This document shows positions 36,342 to 45,360 of a stretch of 64,000 nucleotides of DNA, piece after piece. Numbering within the stretch: position 1 is the first letter of the stretch; every line of letters begins with the position of its first letter. Both the position numbers and the translations under genes were made by a program. The stretch is taken from positions 1 to 64,000 of the forward strand of contig JBAOHI010000027.1 of the NCBI GenBank assembly GCA_037045535.1, written 5' to 3'. The notes below the pieces were generated by a model, which was not told the origin of the DNA, did no database searches, and saw nothing but the letters and a program-made list of their open reading frames with translations. The DNA is from Competibacter_A sp037045535 (GTDB lineage: Bacteria > Pseudomonadota > Gammaproteobacteria > Competibacterales > Competibacteraceae).

Positions 36342-36474
36342 ATTCCATGCGTATCCTGCCTTGTTTGCGCCGCGCCCGCCGTACCATACGGGCGCCGAGG
36401 GATTTGGCGCCATAACGAAAACGATCCAGCCAACTGATTAGCTGGCAACCACCGGATTCCCGTGCGATTTTTCG

Positions 36475-37461
36475 ATGCAAATCGGCCCCTATTTTCTCGA
36501 TTCTCCCGTGATTCTGGCACCGATGGCCGGTGTCAGCGATCGGCCGTTCCGGCTGCTGTGCCGGCAGTTGGGCGCAGGCCTGGCCGTTTCGGAAATGGTC
36601 AGCGCCGATACCCGGCTTTGGGACAGCCGCAAGACTCGACTGCGGCTGGATCATGCCGGTGAACCGGCTCCCCGCAGCATGCAGATTCTCGGCGCCGACC
36701 CACACGCCATGGCCGAAGCTGCCCGTCGAAACGTCGAGCACGGTGCCCAAATCATCGACATCAATATGGGTTGCCCGGCCAAGAAAGTTTGCGGGACGCT
36801 GGCCGGCGCGGCGCTATTGCGCGACGAGGCGCTGGTCGAGCGCATTCTCGATGCAGTGGTAGGCGCGGTATCGGTGCCGGTCACTTTGAAAATTCGCACC
36901 GGTTGGGATCTGAACCATCGCAACGGCATCGCCATCGCCCGGATTGCTGAGCGAGCGGGTGTCCAGGCGTTGGCCGTACATGGTCGCACCCGCGCCTGCG
37001 GCTATACCGCACCAGTGGATTACGCTGCCATCCGAGCCATCAAACAGACGGTGACTCTCCCGGTGATCGCTAACGGGGATATCGACGGTCCCGAAAAAGC
37101 GCGCTGGGTACTCGACCGTACCGGCGCGGATGCCGTCATGATCGGTCGGGCCGCTCAGGGCCAACCCTGGATTTTTCGCAAAATCGCTCATTACTTGGCG
37201 ACCGGCCAGCGGTTACCATCGCCGACCCCGGCCGATATCGGTCGGTGGATCCTGGAGCATCTGAAAAACCTCCACACTTTTTACGGCGAAACCGCCGGCG
37301 TCCGCATCGCCCGCAAGCATCTGGCTTGGTACAGCCGGGGTTGGGCGGAAGGCGCCGCGTTTCGCGCCCGAATCAATTCGGTCGAACATGCCCGCGAGCA
37401 GGTAAACCTGACTTGCGATTTCCTAGGGCGTCTGGTAAACGAGGAGTACCTCGCCGCATGA
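36475..37461 (+). CDS. dusB: tRNA-dihydrouridine synthase B
   Basis: FMN enzyme reducing uridine in the tRNA D-loop. It has LAPMAGVSDRPFRLLCR near the N-terminus, the catalytic cysteine in NMGCPAKKVCG, and HGRTRACGY and IGRAAQGQPWIF near FMN. The 328-residue length is typical. Its stop overlaps the fis ATG (ATGA at 37458). This dusB-fis pair is conserved, and it makes co-regulation with growth rate likely. Confidence 0.96.
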   Translation: MQIGPYFLDSPVILAPMAGVSDRPFRLLCRQLGAGLAVSEMVSADTRLWDSRKTRLRLDHAGEPAPRSMQILGADPHAMAEAARRNVEHGAQIIDINMGCPAKKVCGTLAGAALLRDEALVERILDAVVGAVSVPVTLKIRTGWDLNHRNGIAIARIAERAGVQALAVHGRTRACGYTAPVDYAAIRAIKQTVTLPVIANGDIDGPEKARWVLDRTGADAVMIGRAAQGQPWIFRKIAHYLATGQRLPSPTPADIGRWILEHLKNLHTFYGETAGVRIARKHLAWYSRGWAEGAAFRARINSVEHAREQVNLTCDFLGRLVNEEYLAA

Positions 37462-37754
37462 CCATCCATCACCCCGACCCACCGGTCGATTTACTACCCG
37501 CTACTCCGCTGCGCGAGCACGTTCGTGAATCCTTGCGCATCTATTTTCACAACCTCGGCGGCCAAGCGCCCAGTAACCTGTACGATCTGGTGCAGCATGA
37601 GGTCGAACCGCCGCTACTGGAAATCGTAATGTGGTTCACGCATGGCAACCAGAGCAAGGCAGCCGAGATTCTCGGCCTCAATCGCGGCACGCTGCGCAAG
37701 AAACTCCGACAATACGGTATCGATAAATTGGCCAATCACATGGAGAAGGCATGA
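37458..37754 (+). CDS. fis: DNA-binding protein Fis
   Basis: Nucleoid-associated regulator, 98 residues as in E. coli. The C-terminal helix-turn-helix GNQSKAAEILGLNRGTLRKK is highly conserved, and the N-terminal half forms the dimer and Hin/Gin-interaction region. Fis bends DNA and regulates rRNA and other growth genes. The ATG overlaps the dusB stop, and its own stop overlaps the next gene's ATG. Confidence 0.96.
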   Translation: MTIHHPDPPVDLLPATPLREHVRESLRIYFHNLGGQAPSNLYDLVQHEVEPPLLEIVMWFTHGNQSKAAEILGLNRGTLRKKLRQYGIDKLANHMEKA

Positions 37755-38416
37755 GCCTGGCGATCTTCGACCTCGACAACACGTTGCTGGGCGACGACAG
37801 CGATTACCTGTGGGGCCAGTTTCTGGTCGAGCAGGGACTGGTGGATGGTGAATTCTATGAGCGCGAGAACCAACGCTTTTACGATGCCTACCGGGCCGGC
37901 ACGCTGGACATTCACGCGTTTCTGGCGTTCATGCTGCAACCCCTAACCGAGCATCCGCTGCCACGCTTGTTGGATTGGCGGGCGCAATTCCTCGCCGAGA
38001 AAATCGAGCCGATCATCCTGCCCAAGGCCATTGCCTTGCTGGAACGGCACCGGGCCAACGACGATACGCTGCTCATCATCACCGCCACCAACCGTTTCAT
38101 CACCGCGCCCATCGCGGAGCGGCTGAACGTGCCAAACTTGCTGGCGACCGAAATCGAATCCATCGACGGGCGCTATACGGGCCGTCCACTTGGCACCCCC
38201 TGCTTTCAGGGTGGCAAGGTTGAACGGCTGCGGGCATGGCTGGCCGAGACCGGCCAACATCTCGCCGATAGCTGGTTTTACACCGACTCCCATAACGACC
38301 GGCCCCTGCTTGATCAAGTGACCCATCCCGTGGCGGTCGACCCCGACGAGACCCTGGCCCAGCACGCGGCGGCGTGCGGTTGGCCGATCATCAGCCTGCG
38401 GGAAAACGGCGAATGA
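37751..38416 (+). CDS. HAD-superfamily IB phosphatase
   Basis: SerB/CicA-like phosphatase of 221 residues. HAD motif I is FDLDNTLL (6-13), motif II is the ITATNRF region, and motifs III/IV are GGKVERL and YTDSHNDRPLL. The nucleophile is D7 and the acid/base is D9. It starts inside the fis stop (ATGA). The physiological substrate is unknown; histidinol-phosphate-like or phosphoserine-like monoesters are typical of the subfamily. Confidence 0.88.
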   Translation: MSLAIFDLDNTLLGDDSDYLWGQFLVEQGLVDGEFYERENQRFYDAYRAGTLDIHAFLAFMLQPLTEHPLPRLLDWRAQFLAEKIEPIILPKAIALLERHRANDDTLLIITATNRFITAPIAERLNVPNLLATEIESIDGRYTGRPLGTPCFQGGKVERLRAWLAETGQHLADSWFYTDSHNDRPLLDQVTHPVAVDPDETLAQHAAACGWPIISLRENGE

Positions 38417-38595
38417 AATCGCGCGTAAAAATTCCCCTGGATTGGAGATAAGGGAACGCCGCGCTACCTTCGGGGTCGGCGGGTTTGTGCTGACCGACCG
38501 TTTCCCTCAGAATTTCGCTCAATTATCATGGTCAACCCCTTTCTGGTCTTCCCTCGTCCAGAGGGTTTTATCATTTAGCAACTGTCCGCAGGAAC

Positions 38596-39678
38596 ATGAC
38601 CCCTATGCACCCGAACCTGATTAACAATGTCAACGTCGCCGCTCAAGACGTGCTGCTGACTCCCGAGGAAATCAAACAGCGGCTACCGATGACCGATGCT
38701 GCCGAAACCATGGTGCTCGATAGTCGCCGCATCGTGGAGCGCATTCTCGACCGGCAGGACCCTCGCGTGTTCGTGGTGGTTGGCCCCTGCTCCATCCACG
38801 ATGTCGCGGCGGCCCGTGACTATGCTCGCCGCCTGAAGGCGCTGGCCGACGAAGTTAGCGATACCTTGTTCGTCATCATGCGAGTGTATTTCGAAAAGCC
38901 GCGCACCACGGTCGGCTGGAAGGGCCTGATCAACGACCCGTACATGGACGACTCTTTCCGTATCGAAGAAGGCTTGCAGGTGGCGCGCAGCCTACTGCTG
39001 GAGCTGGTGGAAATGGGTCTGCCCGCCGGCACCGAGGCGCTCGATCCGATCAGTCCCCAATACATTTCCGACTTGATCACCTGGACTGCTATCGGTGCCC
39101 GCACCACCGAATCTCAGACCCATCGTGAGATCGCCAGCGGCCTGTCCACGCCGGTCGGGTTCAAGAATGGGACCAACGGCAACTTAGAAGTGGCGATCAA
39201 CGCCTTGCAATCCGCCGCTCGCCCCCACAGTTTCCTGGGGATCGACCAATTTGGCCGCTCGGCCATCATCCGCACCACCGGCAACCGCTACGGCCACATG
39301 GTGCTGCGCGGCGGCGACCGACCCAACTACGACTCGGTCTCCATCGCTCTGTGCGAAAAAGCATTGCGCGACAAGAAATTGCCGATCAACCTCGTGGTGG
39401 ATTGCAGTCACGCCAACTCCTTCAAGGATCCGGCGATGCAACCCCTGGTGATGCGCGATTGCGTCCATCAAATTTTGGAAGGCAACCGGTCTATTGTCGG
39501 CCTTATGATCGAGAGCAACATCGGCTGGGGCAACCAGTCCATTCCCACCAACCTCAGTCAGCTCAAATACGGCGTGTCGGTCACCGACGCCTGCGTGGAT
39601 TGGTCGACCACCGAAACCATGCTGCGCGAGGCACATGCCAAGCTGAAAGGCATGCTGCCGGGTCGGTTGGCGGATTGA
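38596..39678 (+). CDS. aroG: 3-deoxy-7-phosphoheptulonate (DAHP) synthase, class I
   Basis: First step of aromatic amino acid synthesis from PEP and erythrose-4-phosphate. It carries VVGPCSIHD, RVYFEKPRTTVGWKGLINDP, GARTTESQTHREIASGLS, PVGFKNGTNG and a metal site including VVDCSHANS. At 360 residues it is a standard AroG/F/H-type enzyme; which amino acid inhibits it cannot be told. The start could be ATG 38605, since AGGA (38590-38593) is only two bases from ATG 38596. Confidence 0.94.
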   Translation: MTPMHPNLINNVNVAAQDVLLTPEEIKQRLPMTDAAETMVLDSRRIVERILDRQDPRVFVVVGPCSIHDVAAARDYARRLKALADEVSDTLFVIMRVYFEKPRTTVGWKGLINDPYMDDSFRIEEGLQVARSLLLELVEMGLPAGTEALDPISPQYISDLITWTAIGARTTESQTHREIASGLSTPVGFKNGTNGNLEVAINALQSAARPHSFLGIDQFGRSAIIRTTGNRYGHMVLRGGDRPNYDSVSIALCEKALRDKKLPINLVVDCSHANSFKDPAMQPLVMRDCVHQILEGNRSIVGLMIESNIGWGNQSIPTNLSQLKYGVSVTDACVDWSTTETMLREAHAKLKGMLPGRLAD

Positions 39679-39849
39679 TTGCCGTTGATCCTTTGTCCTC
39701 TTCTCCCCACCAACGCACCGGTACGGTCATCACCGTCACGGCAGCGGGGTGGAGGATCCGCGGGTTCGCGATGCTCTAGCGCCCTTGCGGCCTGTCTATT
39801 GACCGGACGGCGGGAAAACGCGGTGCTGAAATTCTTGAGTCTCCACCCG

Positions 39850-41166
39850 TCAGCGCTCGCTTGTCTCGTCGGCCAACACCAGATCCTTCAAGGTCTGATC
39901 TTGTAAAGCCTGGTCAACCGCGGCATCGATTCGATCCATCACCTTGCTCACGGTCGGCGATTGAGCGCTGGCACCCCCCTCCTCCCGCACCGCTGCCACA
40001 ATATCCCGCAAACCGATAACGCCGATATCGTAAGCGGGTAGGTAAAAAGGGGGATCCTCGCTGCTGGCAACGATCAAACCCTTCCGTTGTAACGCGCTCA
40101 CAACCACGGCGACCGTTTTGAGAGAAGATACCCCGCTCTGGGCTGCAAGCCGGTTGAAGGTCCACGGCGGATTGCGGCGGTAATGCGCGCGCCCGATCAA
40201 TACCATGATTGCCAACGCCAAAGCATTTCGATCACCGCCGCTCGGTCCGCTGCTGGGTGGTCTTAGCCGGTGAGGATGTTGCCAATAGCAGGCTACCTGA
40301 GCGCCCACCAGGATAATCAGCCAACCCGCGTTCACCCAGATCACGAATAGCACGGCGGCGGCGAAGCCTGAATAGATGGCCGAGTAGCTGGATGAATTGG
40401 CCACAAACTTGGCGAAAATCAGACCGGTGGCATACCAGAGTATGCCGGCGAAAATGCCGCCGGCCAGCGCCGATGCCAACCGTACCCGGGTATTGGTGAG
40501 AAAGGCGTACATGAAAGCAAACGCCATGCAGATCAGCAGATACGGCATCACCTGCCCCAGCCAGAGCACAACAATGCCGAACGGTTCAATGTTCACGAGT
40601 CGCTGAACCCATTCTTGGTGCAGCGCCGAAGCGGCGATACCAAGACCGGCGAAGATGAGCACGGGCCCTACCAGGATAACGCTCAGATACTCGCTGAATC
40701 GCCTGCTGAATCCTCGGATATGGGACACTTGCCAGATTTCATTGAAAGCCTCTTCGACTTTCTGGAGCAGACTCAGTACGGTGTAGAACAGCAGAACGAT
40801 ACCCAAGGATCCCAGCACGCCAACCCGCAGGTTTTCAACGAAGTTGAAAATCCTATCGCCCGCTTCCGCTCCCGCCGCTCCCAAAGGCTCCAGAAAACGG
40901 ATCAGCAAAGGCTCTAGCTGATTTTGTACGCCAAAGCCCTTCAGCACCGAAAAAGTGACGGCCAGGAGCGGGACCAGCGATAGCAATGTCGTGTAGGCCA
41001 AGCTGCTGGCTTGTCTGTTGAGTTGGCCGTCGGCAAATTTGTGGAGGATGCCGTACAACAATCGCACCCAAAAAATCCCCAGCCGATCCAGGCGGGAACG
41101 GTCGGCGATATCTTCCTCGAATATCCAGCGGTGCCAGCGAGCAACCCACAGCTGAACGTTGGACAT
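39850..41166 (-). CDS. YihY/BrkB-like membrane protein with winged-helix tail
   Basis: 438 residues. The first 300 form a YihY domain with about six membrane helices; a typical stretch is LAYTTLLSLVPLLAVTFSVL, and NAGWLIILVGAQVACYW is near its end. The last 130 residues are soluble and contain a winged-helix-like segment (NRLAAQSGVSSLKTVAVVVS). Despite an old RNase BN label, the YihY family is not a nuclease and its role is unknown. It is convergent with aroG; the 170 bases between hold no gene. Confidence 0.87.
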   Translation of the reverse strand: MSNVQLWVARWHRWIFEEDIADRSRLDRLGIFWVRLLYGILHKFADGQLNRQASSLAYTTLLSLVPLLAVTFSVLKGFGVQNQLEPLLIRFLEPLGAAGAEAGDRIFNFVENLRVGVLGSLGIVLLFYTVLSLLQKVEEAFNEIWQVSHIRGFSRRFSEYLSVILVGPVLIFAGLGIAASALHQEWVQRLVNIEPFGIVVLWLGQVMPYLLICMAFAFMYAFLTNTRVRLASALAGGIFAGILWYATGLIFAKFVANSSSYSAIYSGFAAAVLFVIWVNAGWLIILVGAQVACYWQHPHRLRPPSSGPSGGDRNALALAIMVLIGRAHYRRNPPWTFNRLAAQSGVSSLKTVAVVVSALQRKGLIVASSEDPPFYLPAYDIGVIGLRDIVAAVREEGGASAQSPTVSKVMDRIDAAVDQALQDQTLKDLVLADETSER

Positions 41167-41220
41167 GATGGTTTATTCGATTTGCAAATTATTTGGAGAG
41201 CTTTGACGCACCCGCCTTGA

Positions 41221-42435
41221 TCAAGGCGTCCTACCGCGATCATTCGGTGGTGTATTGCTGCCCTGGGAAACCGCCGAGAACGCATCGTGCAACCAAGCTT
41301 CGTACCCGCCCCGCAGTAACCATAGCCTTCCCGGCAGCGTTTCCTTGAGCAGATGATACGCCTGGATGGTTCGCCCGCCTCGCTGACAATAAAGCAGAAA
41401 TTGCGTGTCCATTCCCACCTCGGCCGCGAAGCATTCGAGTTGCTCCGAGGGGACGTGCGCGGCACCTGGGATATGCCCGGCGTCGAATTCAGCCCGAGTG
41501 CGGATATCGATCCAGCGCAAGGAAGGTCGCTGTTGGCTGGCTGCTACATCCAGCCAGGGTAGATCGTCGGCGAGCGGCTCGGTGGCTGCGACCGGTCGGG
41601 AATCAGCAGCGCTGGCGCAAGCGAAGCGGGTTTCGGCGAGCGCGCGAATCGTGGGCGCATCGCCGCAAACCGGACAACTCGAATCGCGCGGTAACCGCAA
41701 TTTTTGAAAGCGCATCGCTAGCAAATCGACCGTCAGCAATGCGCCGATCAGCGGCTCGCCGATTCCCAAAATTAACTTGAGCGCTTCGTGGGCTTGCAAC
41801 GTCCCGAACAGGCCGGGAACCGTTCCCAGCACGCCAGCCTGCGTGCAGGACGGGATCGTTGCGGGATCAGGCATTTCCGGGAAGAGACAACGGTAGCAGT
41901 GACCTTCCGATGCGGCATAAACCGAGAGCATCCCCGAAAAGGCGCGGATGCTGGCGCCGATGTAGGGTTTGCGCGCCAGCACGCAAGCGTCATTCACCAG
42001 ATATTTGGTGGCGAATTGGTCGGAACCTTCGACGACCAGATCATACGCCGCGACAAAAGTTGCGGCATTGGTCAGGTCGAAGGGTTCGGAGTAAACATCG
42101 ATCTGGAGATACGGATTGAGCGCAAGCAAACGGTCACGGGCCGCTTCGACCTTGGCGACGCCACAGCTCGCCGTGTCGTATAAGACCTGCCGTTGCAGGT
42201 TGCTCAACTCGACTCGATCAGGGTCGATAACGCCCAGCCGGCCAACTCCAGCGGCGGCCAAGTAGAGCAAGGCCGGCGAACCCAGACCACCGGCACCGAT
42301 CACCAGCACGCTGGCCCGGCGCAGTTTTCGTTGGCCTTCCAAGCCGATCTCGGGCAGAACCAAATGCCGGGCATAGCGCAGTTGTTCCTCGGCATCGAGC
42401 GCCGCAACCGGATTTTCGGAGAGTGAATTAATCAT
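41221..42435 (-). CDS. MoeB/ThiF-type adenylyltransferase with C-terminal rhodanese domain
   Basis: 404 residues. The E1-like domain (about 1-260) has VLVIGAGGLGSPALLYLAAAG, DPDRVELSNLQRQVLYD and zinc cysteines in CYRCLFP and CPVCGD. The rhodanese domain (about 300-400) has catalytic cysteine LYCQRGGRT. The family adenylates and sulfurates the C-terminal GG of ThiS or MoaD. With thiS, thiG and thiE just upstream, the likely partner is ThiS. The ATG at 42435 is 13 bases after thiE. Confidence 0.9.
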   Translation of the reverse strand: MINSLSENPVAALDAEEQLRYARHLVLPEIGLEGQRKLRRASVLVIGAGGLGSPALLYLAAAGVGRLGVIDPDRVELSNLQRQVLYDTASCGVAKVEAARDRLLALNPYLQIDVYSEPFDLTNAATFVAAYDLVVEGSDQFATKYLVNDACVLARKPYIGASIRAFSGMLSVYAASEGHCYRCLFPEMPDPATIPSCTQAGVLGTVPGLFGTLQAHEALKLILGIGEPLIGALLTVDLLAMRFQKLRLPRDSSCPVCGDAPTIRALAETRFACASAADSRPVAATEPLADDLPWLDVAASQQRPSLRWIDIRTRAEFDAGHIPGAAHVPSEQLECFAAEVGMDTQFLLYCQRGGRTIQAYHLLKETLPGRLWLLRGGYEAWLHDAFSAVSQGSNTPPNDRGRTP

Positions 42436-42448
42436 CCAGAAAGTCTCG

Positions 42449-43064
42449 CTAGGCGCGTTCGCGGAACAGATCCAGCCAGGCGCGCACGCGGTCTTCGGGG
42501 TCCGGGGCGCGCAGCACGTCGGAAACGACCGCGATGGAATCGGCGCCCGCCGCCAGCACCGCCGGCGCCCGTTCCAGCGTAATGCCGCCGATGGCGACCA
42601 GCGGACAGGCAAAGCGCGCTTTCCACTCGCCGATGCGTTCGAGCCCTTGCGGAGACCAGGGCATTTTCTTCAATGTCGTCTCGTAGACCGGCCCCAAGGC
42701 AACGTAATCGGGCCCAGCGTCCAAAGCATTGGCCAGCTCTTCCGGGCTATGCGTGCTGACGCCGAGCCGGATACCCGCCGCGCGAATCGCCGCGAGGTCC
42801 GCACCAGCCAAATCTTCCTGCCCCAAGTGCAACCATGTCGCACCTTCTCGAATCGATTCCTGCCAGTAATCGTTGATGATCAGTTGGCAGTCGTCGTAAT
42901 CGGCGGCGACGGCCAACGCCTCGCGAATTTGGCGCCGCACTGCCGATTCGGGTTGTCCCTTGATGCGCAAGCTGGATGGTCCGCACGCCCAGCGGCAGAA
43001 AGCGGCGCACCCAATCCACATCGTCCACCACGGGATAAAAGCCGTAGCTTCCGGCGGTTTTCAT
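42449..43064 (-). pseudogene. thiE: Thiamine-phosphate synthase, interrupted by one frameshift
   Basis: Joins the thiazole and pyrimidine halves of thiamin. The N-terminal part MKTAGSYGFYPVVDDVDWV...GVRTIQL (from ATG 43064) and the rest, LRIKGQPESAVRRQIRE onward to the stop at 42449, lie in different frames. Deleting one base of the CTTG run at 42969-42970 joins them as TIQLRIKGQ, the normal ThiE sequence. The result is 204 residues with GPVYETTLKK and AIGGI present. This is either a recent single-base mutation or a sequencing error. A short downstream frame alone would lack the first strand. Confidence 0.82.
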
Positions 43065-43077
43065 CAATTTCGCTCTC

Positions 43078-43878
43078 TCAGGACTGATGCCAGAACGGCG
43101 TTCCGGTAACGGGCGTGCTCGGTTCGGCCATTTCCTGAACCGGCATCGCGCCGGCAAGATAAGCCAGTCGTCCGGATTCGACGGCCAGACCGAAAGCCCG
43201 CGCCATCCGGACCGGATCGGCCGCGCGTGCCACGGCGGTATTGACCAGCACCCCGTCGTAGCCCAGCTCCATCGCCGCGATGGCGTGGGACGGTTTGCCG
43301 ATGCCGGCATCCACGATCAGCGAAATATCCGGGTACCGGGCGCGCAGGGTTCGCAACGCATAAGGATTGTTCAATCCCTGTCCCGACCCGATCGGCGCTC
43401 CCCACGGCATCAGGATCGAACAACCGGCCTGCACCAGCCGTTCCGCCACCACCATGTCCTCGGTCGTGTAGGGAAAAACCTGAAATCCCCGCCGGCACAG
43501 TTCTTCCGCCGCTTCGACCAGCAGGAACGGATGCGGCTGCAAGGTGTAATCGTCGCCGATCACTTCCAGCTTCAACCACGGCGTTTCGAAGATTTCCCGG
43601 CCCATTTCGGCGGTGGTCACGGCTTCCTTGACGGTCTTGCAACCAGCGGTATTCGGCAAAACCTGCACGCCCACCTCCTTGATCGCGGACCAGAAGTGGG
43701 TTCCGGCGCGCTCGGTGGCTGACTCTCGCCGCAATGAAACGGTCACGACCTCGGCACCTGAAGCGGCGATCGCTTGCTGCAATACCGCCAGCGACGGATA
43801 ACGAGCGGTCCCCAACAACAGCCGCGAACGCAGCTGGCGGCCTCCAATGGACCACATTGGCAGTATCGGATCGGTCAT
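43078..43878 (-). CDS. thiG: Thiazole synthase ThiG
   Basis: Forms the thiazole ring from DXP, dehydroglycine and ThiS thiocarboxylate. It has LLLGTARYPS, PNTAGCKTVKEAV, the Schiff-base lysine in LKLEVIGDD, and PIGSGQGLNNPY with IVDAGIGKPSHA for phosphate binding. The 266-residue length is normal. It is two bases downstream of thiS. ThiO supplies dehydroglycine, fitting the aerobic route. Confidence 0.96.
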   Translation of the reverse strand: MTDPILPMWSIGGRQLRSRLLLGTARYPSLAVLQQAIAASGAEVVTVSLRRESATERAGTHFWSAIKEVGVQVLPNTAGCKTVKEAVTTAEMGREIFETPWLKLEVIGDDYTLQPHPFLLVEAAEELCRRGFQVFPYTTEDMVVAERLVQAGCSILMPWGAPIGSGQGLNNPYALRTLRARYPDISLIVDAGIGKPSHAIAAMELGYDGVLVNTAVARAADPVRMARAFGLAVESGRLAYLAGAMPVQEMAEPSTPVTGTPFWHQS

Positions 43879-43880
43879 CG

Positions 43881-44081
43881 CTAGCCTCCTTGCATTGGGG
43901 AAACGATTTCCAGGCGATCACCGTCTCGAAGCTGGACGGTGGCGTAATCGCTGCGCGGCACGAATTCGTCGTTGCGCGCCACCGCGATCCGTGCGCCTTC
44001 GTAACCCAAATCGTGAATCATTTCCGCCAGCGAACGGGCCTTTTCCCATTCTTTTTTCTCGCCGTTAATTTCGATGATCAT
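43881..44081 (-). CDS. thiS: Sulfur carrier protein ThiS
   Basis: Ubiquitin-like sulfur donor of 66 residues. It begins MIIEINGEKKEW and ends with the essential SPMQGG tail, whose terminal glycine becomes the thiocarboxylate. I chose ATG 44081; a TTG four codons upstream is less likely. It sits between thiO and thiG. Confidence 0.94.
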   Translation of the reverse strand: MIIEINGEKKEWEKARSLAEMIHDLGYEGARIAVARNDEFVPRSDYATVQLRDGDRLEIVSPMQGG

Positions 44082-44127
44082 GCGCGGTCTCAATCATGCT
44101 CTCGGGTTGTTTTGCGCATTCTGGCCA

Positions 44128-45207
44128 TTATGGGGCAGTCGTATCCCATAGTTTCGCGGTTTCCTCGGGCCGACGCTGGTCGCGAATGAAGGTTGCGACG
44201 GTCTCGGCGACCAGCGGGCTGAGCAAATAGCCGTGCCGGTACAGCCCGTTGATGCGCAATAGGTTGTCCTGTTGAATGATACGGGGTAAATGGTCGGGCA
44301 AGGTCGGCCGACAGTGGACTTTCATCTCCACGACCTCCGCCTCCGCGAAAGCCGGGTGCAAGGCATAAGCAGCCGACAGCAATTCCAGCGCGGAACGAAC
44401 GGTCGCGGGTCGCAGCGAGTCACTCTCGATGCTGGTCGCGCCGATCACGAAACGATTTTCGGGACGCGGCACGATATACAGCGGATAGCGCGGATGCATC
44501 ATCCGAATGGGGCGGCGCAGGCGAACCTCGCTGGTGTGCAGCGCCAGAATCTCTCCTCGCACTCCGCGCAAACCGGGAATCCGGTCGTTGGCCGCCAATC
44601 CCCGGCAGTCCAATACCCAGTCGAAGGCCAAGCGTTCGCCCCGCACCGCGATTTCGCCCGGTGTCAAATCCTCGACCTCGGCTCCGAACTCGACCCTCGC
44701 GCCATCCCGGCGCAGGGTCGCGACCAAGGCGGGCAACAGCGAACGCGGATCGATTTCGCCCTCCGGGGCAAGATACAGCCCTTCGCCGAAGCGGCCTTCC
44801 AGCTCGGGTTCCAACTCGCGCAGCTCGTCGCGCCGCAGCCAGCGCAGCCGCGCTCCGAAGCCGGCACGCTCGACTCGCTCGGCGAGATGTTGCATTCCCG
44901 CTCGATCTTGTCGATGCGCGACCACCAGTGTACCTTCGCAGGTCAGATGCACCGGTTGCGCCAGCGTCGGGACAATCGTTCGCCACAGATCGAGCGCGGT
45001 CTCACCCCAGCGAGCGACTTCATCTTCCGCCTCGCTCAGCTCGCAGTACGGCGCCAGCATCCCGGCCCCGACATGACTGCAATGATGGTCCAAGCGCTCG
45101 CTGCCGCGCTCGAACACGCTGATCCGATGCCCTTGGCGCTGTAGCCACAAGGCTTGAGTCAGGCCGACGATCCCCGCACCGATCACGGCAATCCGATATT
45201 GGCGCAC
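44128..45207 (-). CDS. thiO: Glycine oxidase ThiO
   Basis: FAD enzyme that oxidises glycine to dehydroglycine for the thiazole ring. The N-terminal Rossmann motif is IAVIGAGIVGLTQALWLQRQG, and SHVGAGMLAPYCE follows. The C-terminal half has VIGATSIESD and LLRINGLYRHGYLLSP. I start at GTG 45207, where GGAGAGG lies six bases upstream. The frame is open for 34 more codons but that sequence is hydrophobic and not conserved. The product has 359 residues. No TPP riboswitch was seen upstream. Confidence 0.92.
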   Translation of the reverse strand: MRQYRIAVIGAGIVGLTQALWLQRQGHRISVFERGSERLDHHCSHVGAGMLAPYCELSEAEDEVARWGETALDLWRTIVPTLAQPVHLTCEGTLVVAHRQDRAGMQHLAERVERAGFGARLRWLRRDELRELEPELEGRFGEGLYLAPEGEIDPRSLLPALVATLRRDGARVEFGAEVEDLTPGEIAVRGERLAFDWVLDCRGLAANDRIPGLRGVRGEILALHTSEVRLRRPIRMMHPRYPLYIVPRPENRFVIGATSIESDSLRPATVRSALELLSAAYALHPAFAEAEVVEMKVHCRPTLPDHLPRIIQQDNLLRINGLYRHGYLLSPLVAETVATFIRDQRRPEETAKLWDTTAP

Positions 45208-45360
45208 CTTGGTCCTCTCCAGGCCGAAAAAGACGAGAATGAGCGACAGCCAGCAAGTCGCATAAAACGTTATATCACTGATTCGCAACGCTTGGACGAA
45301 TTTTGCCAAAGCCAGCTTGACGTACTCGCCATCGACGCCATCATCGTACTGACGATTGGT

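Noticed and set aside
45208..45360. TPP riboswitch upstream of thiO
   Set aside because: The conserved CTGAGA and related THI-box segments are not present on the minus strand.
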